64,000 bases of DNA from Ehretia macrophylla. Taxonomy: Eukaryota; Streptophyta; Magnoliopsida; Boraginales; Ehretiaceae. The position numbers and the translations under genes are program-made. The notes under the pieces are model-generated. The model worked only from the letters and a program-made list of their open reading frames with translations. It had not been told where the DNA came from and searched no databases. Shown here one piece after another: positions 45,101 through 57,442 of this stretch; position 1 is the first letter of the stretch, and each line of letters opens with the position of its first letter. The stretch covers positions 13,477,001-13,541,000 of the forward strand of contig CM075777.1 in the NCBI GenBank assembly GCA_037974665.1, read 5' to 3'.

Positions 45101-45644
45101 TTACTTACTTGTTGAGGTTGGCTGCTAGGTGTGAAGCTATGGTGTTATGTGCTATGTTCCACTTTTGAGACCGTTGAGGTCTTGTATGTAGTTGTGTTGA
45201 ATTTGAAGGTTTGTAATTAAAGTTGTAGTCTTGAATGATTTGATAGAATAGTTGGCATGTAATAGTTAATGATAGACTTTACTGCTTTGGATGCATGCTT
45301 GTGTGTTAAGGGAAGTTGAATGTTGAACCTAATATACAAGCATAACTTGTGAATAATGTTAGAGTGATATGATAAGCGGACCTAAGACTTAGAATTTCTA
45401 CAGATATGCCTTGCATGCTTGTATGATAAGCTTTTGTTAAATTGAGGCTCACCTGGCCTTAATGTAGTATATGTGCTGTGTTAATGAAGGATGAGATTGT
45501 ATGAGAAGGTTGGTTTATGGATTGGTGGTTGTATGTGATTGTTGCAGGTTATCAGTTAGTCCACAGTACAGAGGAGACTCTGTCCGTGTACCGGGTCTGG
45601 ACTTAACCTTTAGTGTGGGGTTGGGTTCGAGGCGTTACACAGAT

Positions 45645-46890
45645 AGTCAAGTATAAGATTTACAATATGAGTCCATCAACAACCTAGCTATACACATTCC
45701 TCCGCTTAACATGTGTACACCTTGATAAGGTAATAACAATCAAAATAAATTAAATTCAAACCTCAAGATGTATACCTTATCCTTAAGCAGGTTCATCATT
45801 AGGGTTCACATATACTCCAATTAGTAACTCAATTCTCATATATTAACAACATTTGATTACCTCCCAAGATTCAGTATCTAATTATAAGATTGAAACCCTA
45901 ACATCAACCTAACAGTATTAAACCCCAATGTCATGTATCATGTTAATATATTCAAAGCCTAACTTCAACAATTAGATGATAAATAATATAATCTAGGAGG
46001 CCAGCTCGATAATTACAATGGCATGTTGAAGAAGTGGTTATTATAACAAAGTGAATGGAACACAAGAATTACGAGAGTAATGCACGGCAGGAGGGGAAAG
46101 TTATTATTTATAGCTAAAGGTATTATGTGAAGCAAAACATTTTCTAGGAGCCTACAGTTTCATAAATCAATGGATAAGAGTATTTAATATCTAATATACA
46201 AAGCAAAAGTAGTGTCAAAGAGTCATAGCGGGGTCAACAAATATATAGCACATCAACAAATAAAAATTCAGAGTGCTAAGGAATGGTTCATGTGGGGGGT
46301 TCAAACTTACCTCATTGAGTTCCACATTCCATGAACTTAATTCCATCAGGGTCCTGGATCATTTTCACATCCCGTAACACATACAATCATTACAAAATTA
46401 GACTTTCAATTCATATTACTATATAACCATAGAATCACTAACTGGTCTACAACTAATAGTAACCGTATAATTCATAAATAAATCCTTTAATGACTGTTAA
46501 AGATAGATAAACTCCAAAGTTATATCAAACATCAAGTTCACACCCAACATTCATGAAAACTTAGTCTTCTATAGGGTTAGAAATTCATCCTAAGCATCGC
46601 CTTTACCTAGCTCTATTGATCATCAAGCCTTTCTTATCTTTCTAACCATTCATGTCCTTCGAAGCTTATTCAAGGGTCAACTCACACATGCTAATCGTAC
46701 CACATAAAATAAAACACATAAACTCCTATGCACATTGGTTCCACCTAATTCACATATATCACATAAAACACATTAAACAAGTTTACATGTAGCACATAAG
46801 CACATCGAACAAATACAATCATCCTATCACTTATAATACCTCTTTACAGTCGAGGATCCTATCCCAACTTATGCCTAGCCAACTAGCTAA
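45645..46890 (-). other. L internal region, part 2
   Basis: AT-rich, no ORF over 60 codons, no domain recognised. Lies between J and the decayed primer site. Confidence 0.5.
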
Positions 46891-46902
46891 ACTCTTATAC
46901 TA
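46891..46902 (-). other. decayed primer-binding site of L
   Basis: Minus strand TAGTATAAGAGT against TGGTATCAGAGC, three changes. The next 40 bases (GCTAGTTGGCTAGGCATA...) parallel the sequence after the C primer site (TTAGCTGTTAGCCAGGGTA). Confidence 0.55.
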
Positions 46903-46905
46903 CTC

Positions 46906-48086
46906 TGTCACGACCCTATTTTCGTTCACGAATATAATCTCTAATACAATAGTAAAACCTTAAGCATTCTTGGGATCGTGATGTCATGGGCTTAAGAAGA
47001 TCACTCATCCTAAGCCCGCTAAGGTACAATTAAAAAAAACCCAAGTACTATTATCCACAAATCAGAACATAAAGGCCATTAAGTCAAATCGTAACGGGAA
47101 AACAGACAGAGTCTTCCCTAAAATTCGGACATTATACTTCTTCACTACATAGAAAGATCACAAAACTAATTCATCCAACACAACTACAGTTCTCCAGCAA
47201 CCAACAACCACCCATTCAAGCCAACAACACAAATTCCAACACACCATTCCACAAACTAATTTCGCAAGCTATATGTCCAAGTTTTCATCTAAGCCTAAAA
47301 ATATTTCTTAAAAATATGCATATTGTAACTTAAGTTTATATACCAAATTATCAATCTACATTTGTACAAATTATACAAACTTTATCACTAGTTAATATTT
47401 ACAGAACTTTAGTATTTTAAAATATTCAACATCGATATCGAGCTATTTGTTAAGCAGTAAGCAACAATAGCAGCACACTAGGCGGAAACCATCACATTTT
47501 GGTCAACCTGCTAAGCATAATCTGGTTCATTTTCACCTAAAATGGGGTGAGCTTGCAACAGTATAAGCTCAGCGAAGGGGGAATATGGGAAGAATATTTG
47601 AAATTATTTTCTTTTTTTAAAACCTGGTTGAAACTTATGAATGCCATGCATATATTAGAAGCAGTTATTAAACATGTCACATCAGTATATAGTAAACATG
47701 TCACATCATTATATGGTAAATACATCATTATATGGTAAACACATCGCATCTTTATAGAATAATCATTTAGCACATAATAGGGTAAGAATATGTTTACGCT
47801 GTATAACGCATCACATCGCATCATATGTGATGGCAAGCCAAATGATTTATCAAAACCCTTATGTCTCCCAACATGGGGTATTCTGGATATACCCAAATCC
47901 TACGACCCAGTCTCCTAGGGTAGTAAAGTTCCCTAACGAGAGAGGAAATTGGTAACCACGGAGCTGAGCTAGACCGGCAAGCCCGATTCCGTCCAAAGTT
48001 TCTCAACACTACTACGCCAGAAGTAGGTTGCAATCTCTCTAACACATTAATTTATGCAATGCACATAAGTCACATAATAGGTTATA
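46906..48086 (-). repeat. L 5' LTR, segment before K
   Basis: In plus orientation begins TGTCACGACCC (minus end GGGTCGTGACA). Stem-loops: SL4 47548-47571 (TGAGCTT/AAGCTCA), SL3 47876-47894 (GGGTAT/ATACCC around TCTGGAT), SL2 47956-48018. After the acceptor-like CATTTTAG (minus) the frame reads GENEPDYA then TAG. A further short piece, 51046-51061, follows K before the M array. Confidence 0.7.
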
Positions 48087-51040
48087 TGTGATGCCTGAGA
48101 ACTTCACCGTACACATTTCTACTGTTGCATCCACTATTTGCGCATTCTTATTGTGCATTACTTATCACTTTATATTGTCACTATTCATCACATTTTTTCA
48201 ACTACTTATTTATTTCGAATTAGCATTTTCCTTAAATCATATTAATTATTTTAGGAATGAGAAACATATACGTTTGAGCAAAAAGCGATAGGAGCATCCG
48301 TTTAGAAAATATTTTATTGAAACTAGTGAATAGTGTTACGTTGTTAAACTTTATATTTTGGTTAGCTAACATATTATTGCACCTTTAGACTTGTTTTAAG
48401 CTAACTAGACTCGTTTTAGTAGTTAACACTTACCCAAAACATAATACATATATTAGATTTACACACCACAACACATACTCATAATATAGCTTAAAACAAA
48501 TAAAGAAATGACCCCTAAGTCCCCCCCCCCTTTCCCCCCTCCCCCCCTAAAAAAAAAAAAAAAAAAAACTCGACAGCCCCTAGAGGAAGAAAGAAGAAAT
48601 TTTTGCTCAACAAACTTTGGATTCAAGCCTTTGCAAGCTAGGAGCAAGGGATTAAGAGAGTTTCCAAGCCTTCTACAAGTTTCTACACACCATTTGTGAG
48701 GGATTCTTGCATCATTTTATGAATTGAAAGTTTATGTCATATTATGTATTTTCTAGATTTGTTGATATTGGCTTGAGTTATGATAAAATCTTGCTATATA
48801 TGATGCATACATGTTGTAGAGACCAAGTTTATGCAATTGTTTCGCTTTTTAAATGGTTAAATTCGATAGTTTGATTTTAGGGCAGTGAATAGTGACCTTT
48901 TTTTTTATAGTTTTGTGAAATTGTGCGTTATAGCTCGATTACTTACTTCTAATAGGTGCCTTAGATTTTAATAAAGATAGATTAATAGCCCTGTGAGGTT
49001 GAATTGCTCAAAACTTGGCTAAAACGTGAAATTGGTGACTTTTAAAAAGGTGTTTCGGGGTTAATGCAAATCCGAGTTAATTTGGCCTTCACATTTAGTG
49101 TTCTTAGGCTATATAAGTGCTAGATATGCTTTGCTGAACCTCGGTTGAGTTCCGGTTAGGGTATGTGTAGTACAAACTCACAAAGGAAAAATTGGGGCTT
49201 CTATGGTAATCGCGGGCAATTGGGTAGTTTTAAAGGTTCTAAGGGTGCCTTATTGGTTAATTAGAAGCTTGGAATAGCCCGCTCGCTAACTAGATCAATA
49301 GCTTGTGATTGAAAGGAAACTGGCTTGTGTTACATAGGGGATAAAGTAGGAAATCGGTTGTCTTATGCTTCTATGACCTTGTAAATGTTTCTTAAGTGTT
49401 TAAATGAACTTGTGAGGCAAGTGTACTTAGTTAAAGTAATTCGTGAATATGCTTATATATTGCTTATATTGTTTATGTATTACTTGTTACAAATTGAGTA
49501 AATATGCTTATATCTTGTATAATGTTTATATTACTTGTATATTGTGTTGAATGGGTGAAGTTATACTTAAGACTTATAACTGGGTTGCTGGAATGATTAC
49601 TTGGATGGTATGTTTAGCCTGAGTATATAAAGGTGGCTTCTGCTAAAGATAGAATTCTAATAGATATTGTATGCTAAATAAGTGACGTTATAAGTTAGCT
49701 AACCTAGCTGAATAATTAATGAATGTCGTAGTTAAAGAGTAATTGAAGTAATTCTTGCTCATAGGTTCAAGGTGACTGAAAATGTTGTGATCCAAACTTA
49801 CATCTTGGAGCTCGGTAGAGGTGAGAGAGTCTTCATCCTTATGTGCATAATAGTTTATTTACTTGTACCTCGATTATGTGCCTTAATATAATTGTTAAGC
49901 AATGTGCACTTATTGTCTATATATTGTGTGTGAGGGCAACCTACTTTGTTGTCCCTCAATCATGTGTTTATTGATTTATTCTATTATTATCATTTTGAGT
50001 GCATTGCATCGTGGTTGCGCAATCATTTGGGCATGGTAGTGTCGTGGAAACCGGACAGCATCGGGCTTGCCGGTATACCTCGACTACCATGGTTGCCCAG
50101 TCTCTCTCTCTGTTGGGATGCCGCCTAGGGAGAATTGGGTCGTAGGATTTCAGGGTACATCCGGAGTACACCCATTTTAAAGTTATAAGGGGATGCCGGC
50201 TTATCGATATCAGTATCATTATTACATCGGGACTTCAGTTCGTGGCTCATGGTTTGTGATTGAAGAACAAGTGAATCGTATCCTTTTAATGTGTGGTAAC
50301 TTGTTGTTTCAATTGTTCTTTGGTTGTTAAATGCTCTGTTTGTATTAACTACTGCATTGCACGCCCCGGTAGACTTTATCCCTCACTGAGCAATCGTGAT
50401 TACTTATACCTCGCTAAACATGTTTCAGGTGGCACAGTTGGAGTATTTGTCTTGGTTGCTATGTGCTATTGCTTGAGATTGGAGTGTTTGTCTGCTAAAC
50501 TGTGGAAGACTTTGTTTGTATTATGTTATGTTCTATTTTGTACCTATGGGTTTGTATATATTTGGAGTTGTTGAAGAATTGTAATAGCTAGGTTAATGTA
50601 TGGCTTAAATGGTAGTAGATTATGATAGTTTATCCTTACTTTCCCTTATACTACTTGCTTGTGTGTTAATGAAAATTAATATTCATTTGGCTTTAGTTTA
50701 TAAGAAAGTCTAATGGTTAAAATAGAGTGGTATGATAAGCGGATTAAAAAGATAAGGTTTCAAGGATTGATAAATGCATGCTTGTGTGTGTTTTCTAGGT
50801 TTTGCTCAAGGCTCGGTCGGCCTTGAGGCTGGGAATGTTGGGGAGATGAAGTTGGTGAATGTGGTGGATATTGGATTTTGTGTGGTTTGTGACTTCGTTG
50901 TCTATTTACAGGTTTTGATTTGTCCTATAAACAGGGGAGACTCCGTCTGTCTTCCATAAAATTTTGTGACCGGGTTGGAATTAGGTTGAGAATAGCCTGG
51001 TTATTAGAGCCTCAAGTCTCGTGAGGATTGGGGCGTTATA
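48087..51040 (+). mobile_element. Solo LTR K (G family, 2.95 kb)
   Basis: TGTGATGCCTGAG to GGGGCGTTATA, flanked by TTATA (48082-48086 and 51041-51045). Resembles the G LTR at both ends, but longer. Stem-loops: SL1 49931-49958 (TGAGGGCAA/TTGTCCCTCA), SL2 50029-50098 (GGGC.ATGGTAGT/ACTACCATGG..GCCC outer, ACCGG/CCGGT inner), SL3 50153-50173, SL4 50388-50405 (GAGCAATC/GATTACTT, one mismatch). Confidence 0.9.
48520..48568. repeat. poly-C then poly-A tract in K
   Basis: Runs of C broken by TTT and T, followed by an A tract of about 20. The equivalent place in G has a short A tract (27947-27960) and in J a C run (43560-43567), so this is an expanded leader tract. Confidence 0.9.
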
Positions 51041-51061
51041 TTATATATAGCATAGGGTACC

Positions 51062-52411
51062 TGATGCGATCGGGTTGTGCTTTAAAATGTGCTCAATAAA
51101 CCAAGTTTTAATAACCCGCAAGTGCACTGATCTTTGAAGTGTATTGTACTTTGAGTGCGGAATCGTACCATAGGGAGGCTCCTAAGTTAGTTTGGTTGAA
51201 GAAGTGTGAGTGAAAGTGTTCTAAATGAGTGTTATAAATTTAAAGACAGATAGATTGGTTGGGTTTGATAAAAGAAAAGAAGAAGCCAAGTTAACTAAAT
51301 CTAGAGTTAGAGTTGGGAGTGTAAATAGGGGTAGGTTTTCTTAAAGCTCCTATTAATATTAAGGTAGTTAATCTAGGCTCGGAAATAGGATTCTCTAATT
51401 CTAGGCAAAAGGTTAAGCTACAAGCATTAACCTAGTCAATTAACTTAGCTTATTAAAATCCCAATTACTAACTCTAATGTAGGTGCTGTGCCATCTATGA
51501 GCATTGGAGCCATAGTATGGAACTGTCCTTGCAACCTAGTGTAAACGGTCTGTTTTGACTAAGCAATCAACTTCTCCTTTCTTGGTCTAGAAACTAAGGC
51601 CTACTTAAAAGCATTACCTAAAGTTCATGGAATCTAAGGTTGTCAAGCTATTTTTGATTCACTATTAAAGCATGGATATATGACACGAAAATAAACAATC
51701 ATATCATCTACTTAAAAGCATTATGTATGAAAGACAATACTTAATTAATACAAGTCATATATTGCATATGAATTAAATCAGTCCAAATCATGGAGATAGG
51801 TAAATTAAAAGACCATTAATATAAAATCAAAATCCCGAATTAACACGGGCATTATAACGACATTCAAATATAAAAGAGATTAAAGAGATGCTCCCCCATA
51901 AATGAAGTCGAGGTCCGAGGTCGGAGTCCCGAGCACAGCTATGAGATTTCCTCATTTTCCTATACCCTAGAAATTTGGGCATTACCTCTGCCGTATTTTC
52001 CCCCAACTACTAACTATTTATACTACCATATTTAAACTACCATAAACTAACACTAAAAAAGAAATTAAAAACAATTAAAATAAAATCCTAAAACTATTTT
52101 CTATCTTATTTTCGGTTGGTTAGGGGGTATTTATAGGCTGAGAAATCAGAGGCGCGCTCGAGTGCCCTATAGGCGCGCTTAAGCGCTTATTTTTCGGTCC
52201 GTTGAATTTGTGACACATGGCACTTCCAAAAGACTCCAGAAGGTGCAAATGGGCAGTTCTAGTATTTTTCCGTTTTAAGACTGATTTCTTCACTTCTAAG
52301 GATCAACCTACATTGCATCAAAAGTGTATGAAGTATTGCATTTATTCCACAAGTTAAGATGTAATAGTAGGTAAATACAGTGGTTTGAGTGGTGCAAATA
52401 TTGTCACATCA
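51062..52411 (-). repeat. M LTR 1
   Basis: 1,350 bp, plus-strand TGATGCGATCGGG to GTCACATCA. Relative to LTR 2 it lacks roughly 420 bp after the first GC-rich sub-repeat (junction near 52255). Confidence 0.85.
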
Positions 52412-54389
52412 ACATCCCCAAACCTAAACCTTGCTTGTCCTCAAGCAAGGCTACTTCAAAGCACACAGATTCAAAAGTGAAAACCACAAGATTTTGCAAG
52501 TTCAAATTCGAAAGTAGATGAATGCAACTCTATTTCTAACCTTTTTCAAAATAGGTTCATGAGAAAATGTAATCCACATTTCTTTACAAGTTCACAAATA
52601 AATGACAAAAACAACAAGAGAACCTTTAATAGTTTTCAAAAATTGCAACTCTTTCAGAATGAATCTATCAATTGGTTTGGAGTAAGTATTCAGAAGAGAA
52701 CTAAGCAAATAAAGTTCAAACATTCTCATCTTCCAGAATATATAGACATATTAGACTTTGATACTCTTACCCATTTGTAATAAAACCCTTGATCACGCCT
52801 TCACCCTTTTTATTTGCCAAAATGAAAAGTACAATACAAAACAATCTCTTTGTAGTGCTCAGTTTCCTTTGCTTTCTGAATATCCCATGTAACGGGCTTT
52901 AAGGCCAATAATCCCCCGCCATTATGACTAAGGTTGCCAAGTTTTAAAGGGACCCCTACGTGCCTTAATCACCCGAGATATCCAGGCTCGAAACCTTACA
53001 CTATAGCATATATCCCAAATTATAATGTCTAGGACAGTGGTGCTTAGATATTTACAACATCTTTACACCAAAAATTTATTCAACAGTAAAGGTATGTACA
53101 ACTCTTTTTCTTTTTCTCTTTTTAATTGTTTTCTTTGATTTTATTTTTCTCTTTTTTTCTTTTTTCTTTTTCTTTTTTTTCTTTTTTTCAGAGTGTACAT
53201 ACAGACAGAGTAACATAACTTACTATACAGACATGGCATAAGGGTTTAGGTTTGAATAACAAGTAGCTTTCATAACAAAGGGTAATCCTATCTCATTCTT
53301 CTCAAATTCATATATTCATTAATTGAAGAAAAGAGCAGATAAGTTTAACTCATGAATACAGTACTCCAAAGTTTTTCTTTAGACATTCCTAAGAATTTTT
53401 CACAATACATAGCTAAAAACACAAGTCCTCAAATTATCTAACTTATTTTCTTGTAAACAAGTAAGGTAGCAAATTACTATTTCTCATGAAAATAGTGTGT
53501 TTCTTACATATTTTTTAAAAAATTGTATCATGCAACACTTTGTAACCCCGTACCAAAACTTTGCTTGTCCTCAAGCAAATAGCAATGTAAAACAAGTGCG
53601 AGTGCAATATGTAAGTAATAACGCAAAGACAAAAGCTACATCCCCGAACTTATGGTTTGCTAACTTATCAGCACATGTGAATCAGGCTTAAAAGAAAATG
53701 TAAAAGTAAGGAAAGAGATCACCTGATTTGTAGCAATTAAATGTTTGATGAAAAATGTGTCTACCATCTTTGTCAAAAGATAGATCATTCTGCAACCTCA
53801 TTAAAGATTAGTAGACAAAACAGTTTAAGATTATCATCAATTTCAATCAATTATGAACAAGCTGCTACACGTATGCGAGTAGATTTCAACAAAATTCCTA
53901 TAAATACATTTAGCAAAAACTAATACGAAGGACTTTAGAAAGCATGAAATCACACAGACATAATAAAATCATACAAAAGCATTTTAAAAATCTAGGTTGC
54001 CTCCTAGAAGCGTTGAGTTTTACGCCCTCAGCCAGACGCTAGTGTTATAGCCATCTATTTTTAAAGCTCTCGACATATTTTGCCTGATAATCGTTTCAGC
54101 ACAGTTATTGAATGGAAAATGATCATGCAACAAATGATGATACATTATTACTACAGAACATGCCTTTTCCAAATCACCTTGGAAAGGTGACAAATCCCAT
54201 CCCAATGTGATGTGTATGGGAATGTTTATGGATATGTAGATAAGGGCAGTTTTGTGTCGTAAAACAGTGTGTCCCAATTTTAATTGGTCAACCCATAGAT
54301 TAGAAGTATCTAACATATTGTTCAGAAATGGGTCAAATCCAACAGGTGTCAAGAAGGATGGATGAATTAAAGTAGACTCAATAGACTCG
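52412..54389 (-). other. M internal 1, 3' non-coding half
   Basis: Polypurine tract, then AT-rich sequence with the polypyrimidine run 53103-53190 (TTTTTCTTTTTCTC type on plus). A minus-strand frame at 54020-54352 (NMLDTSNLWVDQLKLGH) is conserved in the second copy (59071-59343) but I do not recognise it. Confidence 0.6.
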
Positions 54390-55536
54390 TCCTAAAAGAG
54401 TGAAGACTCTAAGGAAGTGTGTACACTCATCTTCCTTGAAGAGGAATCAAAATCGGGTTGAGTCATAACATTAATAAGGTTATCATTTCCTTCTATGTGA
54501 GGCATTTCATCATTTTTCTCAAATTCATTTTCCCTATCAGATGTTTCCCAAATAATCTCTCTCATTTCATTAGTCTGTTCAAATGGTATTTCATTAAAGA
54601 GGTTCATAACAGACTGAATGTGTTAATCTAAAGATTGAAGCATGCGAGCATTAGGTTTGGCAAGTAGATAAAGTTGGTCATAATTGTCATTAGATTTGGG
54701 AGAAGTAGAGTCAATCAAATCAGGCTGTTGATCATTTTGTTTGAAAATATTAAGGATATGATCAACAGAAGATTCAGATTGAAAGGGTGTAGGGACTTGA
54801 CTTCAAAGCTTTGAGAAAAAATTTCTTGTCTCCAAGGTGATGACTGGTTTTTCCAACTTGGAGTGTATGCCTCGAACATGTTATCTACATCATTTCTAGT
54901 GTTTCATTTTCTACCCACATTATATCCATTAAACACTTCTTTTTCCTTAACAACCCGGTTTTTGATAGGTTCGTGATGAACGAAACTATATTGGTCTGGT
55001 GAACTCAGAATAGGTTGAATAGGATGCTCGTCTTTTTCCCAACCATTTATGTTCTCGGCTAGTTGACCGATTTGGTCTTGTAGCATATATATGGATTGGT
55101 GGTTGGATTCGGCAAGTTGGACAAGCTGGCCGAACTTATCATCGAAGTTTGGTTCAGAAGAAGTGAATTCAACCAAGTTAGGATATCAAAGGTTTTGTTT
55201 GAAAGTATTACTTTGAAAGCTTTCGCAAAACTTGACAGAATTAGGGTTTTGAAATGCATTTTCTTCAAAATTTTGAGGTAGAAAAGATGCATTATTTTTA
55301 TCTTAAAAGAAATTTTGATGATTCTGCCACACAGGGTTATATGCATTTGAGTACAAATTTTGGTTTGAAAAATAACCCTGAGTAGTAGAATCATGGCTAT
55401 GTAAAAACTGGGGATTTTGGGGGCAATTTACAAATGTATGCCCAAATTGAGAACAAATTTCACAAGTATTTGGGATCGGGGGTTGGGTTGTTTCATTAAA
55501 ATCCCATTGATTGGATGAATCATTAAAATGAGTCAT
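54390..55536 (-). pseudogene. Athila-like gag remnant, copy 1
   Basis: Starts MTHFNDSSNQW at 55536, 120 bp inside the primer site. One knuckle CEICSQFGHTFVNC (C-X2-C-X4-H-X4-C), then YSNAYNPVWQNHQNFF (the Athila/Tat YSNTYNPGWRNHPNF motif), then LQDQIGQLAENING (the xxQIGQLA motif). The N-terminal capsid half is absent, so the element keeps only the C-terminal half of gag. Broken by TAA at 55303, frameshifts, TGA at 54904 and TAG at 54392. Confidence 0.7.
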
Positions 55537-55655
55537 ATTTCAATCAATTCAAATTTTCCCAACAATTTTTTCTTTTTTCTTTTTTTGAAATAAAGTAGAT
55601 AAAACAAACACATAAAACAAATTCAATACACTTAATCAAAAACTAAATCGTGCCT

Positions 55656-55672
55656 CCCTAGCAACGGCGCCA
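55656..55672 (-). other. tRNA-Asp primer-binding site, M internal 1
   Basis: Plus strand CCCTAGCAACGGCGCCA against the plant tRNA-Asp 3' end CCCCGGCAACGGCGCCA, two changes. tRNA-Asp priming is typical of Athila. Confidence 0.85.
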
Positions 55673-55678
55673 AAAACT

Positions 55679-57442
55679 TGATGCGATCGGGTTGTGCGTT
55701 AAAATGTGCGCAGTAAACCAAGTTTTTATAACCCGCAAGTGCACAGATCTTTGCAGTGTAGTGTGCTTTGAGTGCGAAATCATACCACAGGGAGGCTCCT
55801 AAGTTAGTTCGGTTGAAGAAGTATGAGTGAAAGTGTTCTAAATGAGTGTTGTAAATTTAAAGACAGATAGATTGGTTCGGTTTGATAAAAGAAAAGAAGA
55901 AGCTAAGTTAACTAAATCTAGAGTTAGAGTTGGGAGTGTAAATAGGGGTAGGTTTTCTTAAAGCTCGGATTAATATTAAGGCAGTTAATCTAGGCTCGAA
56001 AATAGGATTCTCTAATTCTATGCAAGAGGTTAAGCAACAAGCATTAACCTTGTCAACTAACTTAGCTTATTAAAATCTCGATTACTAACACTGATGTAGG
56101 TGTTGTGCCATCTACGAGCATTGGAGTCATAGTATGGAACTTTCCTTGCAACTTGGTGTAAATAGTCTGTTTCGACTAAGCAATCAACTTCTCATTTCTT
56201 GGTCTAGAAACTAAGGTTTACTTAAAAGCATTACCTATAGTTCATGGAACCTAAGGTTGTCAAGCTATTTTTGATTCACTATTAAAGCATGAATATATAA
56301 GACGAAAATATAGCAATCATATCATCTACTTAAAAGCATTATGTATGAAAGACAATACTTAATTAATACAAGCCATATATTGCATATGAATTAAATCAGT
56401 CCAAATCATGGAGAGCGATAAATTAAAAGACCATTAATATATAATCAAAATCTCGAATTAACACAGACATTATAACGACACTCAAATATAAAAGAGAATA
56501 AAGAGATGCTCCCTCATAAATGAACTCGAGCTCCGAGGTCATAGTCCCGAGCACAACTACGAGTCATTCTCCTTTTCCCATACCCCAGAAATTCGGGCAT
56601 TACCTCCGCCGTATTTTTCCCTAACTACTAACTATTTATACTACCATATTTAAACTACTCTAAACTAACACTAAATAAACAATTTAAACAATTAAAAACA
56701 ATTAAAATAAAATCCTAAAACTATTTTCTATCTCATTTTCGGTTGGGGTTGGGGGGTATTTAAAGGCTGAGAAATCAAAGGAGCACTCGAGCGCCCATTT
56801 TTCGGTCCATTGAATTTATGACACATGGCGCTTCCAAAAGACTCTAGAAGGTGCAGATGGGCGCTCGAGCACCAGGAAGGCGCGCTTGAGCGCCCATCTA
56901 CTGCTCCGTTGATTTTGAACCACGTGTTGTTTCCGAAATATGGTGGAAGGTTCATAAAGGGTGCATGAGCGCCAGTGAGGCACGCTAGAGCGCCCGTCTA
57001 CTGACTTTTTTGGCTCTGATTGTTTACTTTGACCGAGATGTTGACCGAGGAGTTTTCAAGCGTTTTTCAGTATTTTGACCCTCAAAACGATAGATTTTGG
57101 CTAAAATTACGCCGCGCACAGGGCATGTCCTGTGTTTTGCTCAAAAGGCCGTTTCTACCGGAAAAACTTGTACGGTTTGTCAAAAACGGACATAGGTCAC
57201 TATTTGCACTTGATCTGGCCAAATTATTCTTCTACAGGCATTGATTCAATCATCGATTCTCAAGTCTTTGCCATCGCACAATTCTCTGACTTGCATTTTG
57301 CCGTTTTAAGACTGATTTCTTCCCGTCTAAGGATCAACCTACATTTCATCAAATGTGTATTAAATATTGCATTTATTCCACAAGTTAAGATGTAATAGTA
57401 GGTAAATACAGTGGTTTTAGTGGTGCAAATATCGTCGCATCA
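55679..57442 (-). repeat. M LTR 2 (shared by both internal regions)
   Basis: 1,764 bp, plus-strand TGATGCGATCGGG to CGTCGCATCA, giving the terminal inverted repeat TGATGCGA/TCGCATCA. Serves as 5' LTR for internal 1 and 3' LTR for internal 2. Confidence 0.85.
56776..57003. repeat. GC-rich ~85-bp sub-repeats with GCGCTCGAGCGCC palindromes
   Basis: Three diverged units, each with an inverted repeat such as GGCGCTCGAGCACC or GCGCGCTTGAGCGCCC, then TNCGTTGA.TTTNNGAC and a TGGAAGGT-like stretch. M LTR 1 has about one and a half units (52150-52250). These are the only strongly GC-rich islands in M. Confidence 0.75.

Larger units (their letters stand above)
43127..45639 (+). mobile_element. Solo LTR J (gypsy type, H family)
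   Basis: TGTGACACCCTAG to GAGGCGTTACA, flanked by CAGAT (43122-43126 and 45640-45644); 2,513 bp, no primer site inside. Donor-like ATTG|TGAGG near 43700; acceptor-like TTTTAG at 45024-45029. It interrupts L's internal region. Confidence 0.9.
38907..51061 (-). mobile_element. Decayed gypsy-type element L, minus strand
   Basis: 3' LTR 38907-40781, polypurine tract 40782-40794, internal region to 46890 (holding J and a DUF4283 fossil), a decayed primer site 46891-46902, 5' LTR from 46906 onward, interrupted by K and then by the M array at 51062. About 3.6 kb internal without J; no gag-pol recognised, so LARD-like or ruined. The two LTRs align through 38912-39510 and 47543-48086 but are clearly diverged; with the decayed primer site this suggests one of the oldest elements here. 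Confidence 0.65.

Noticed and set aside
53103-53190. CT-rich runs (also 58137-58217) as regulatory or satellite sequence
   Set aside because: Low complexity, present in both M copies at the same place; nothing beyond an inherited polypyrimidine tract can be supported.
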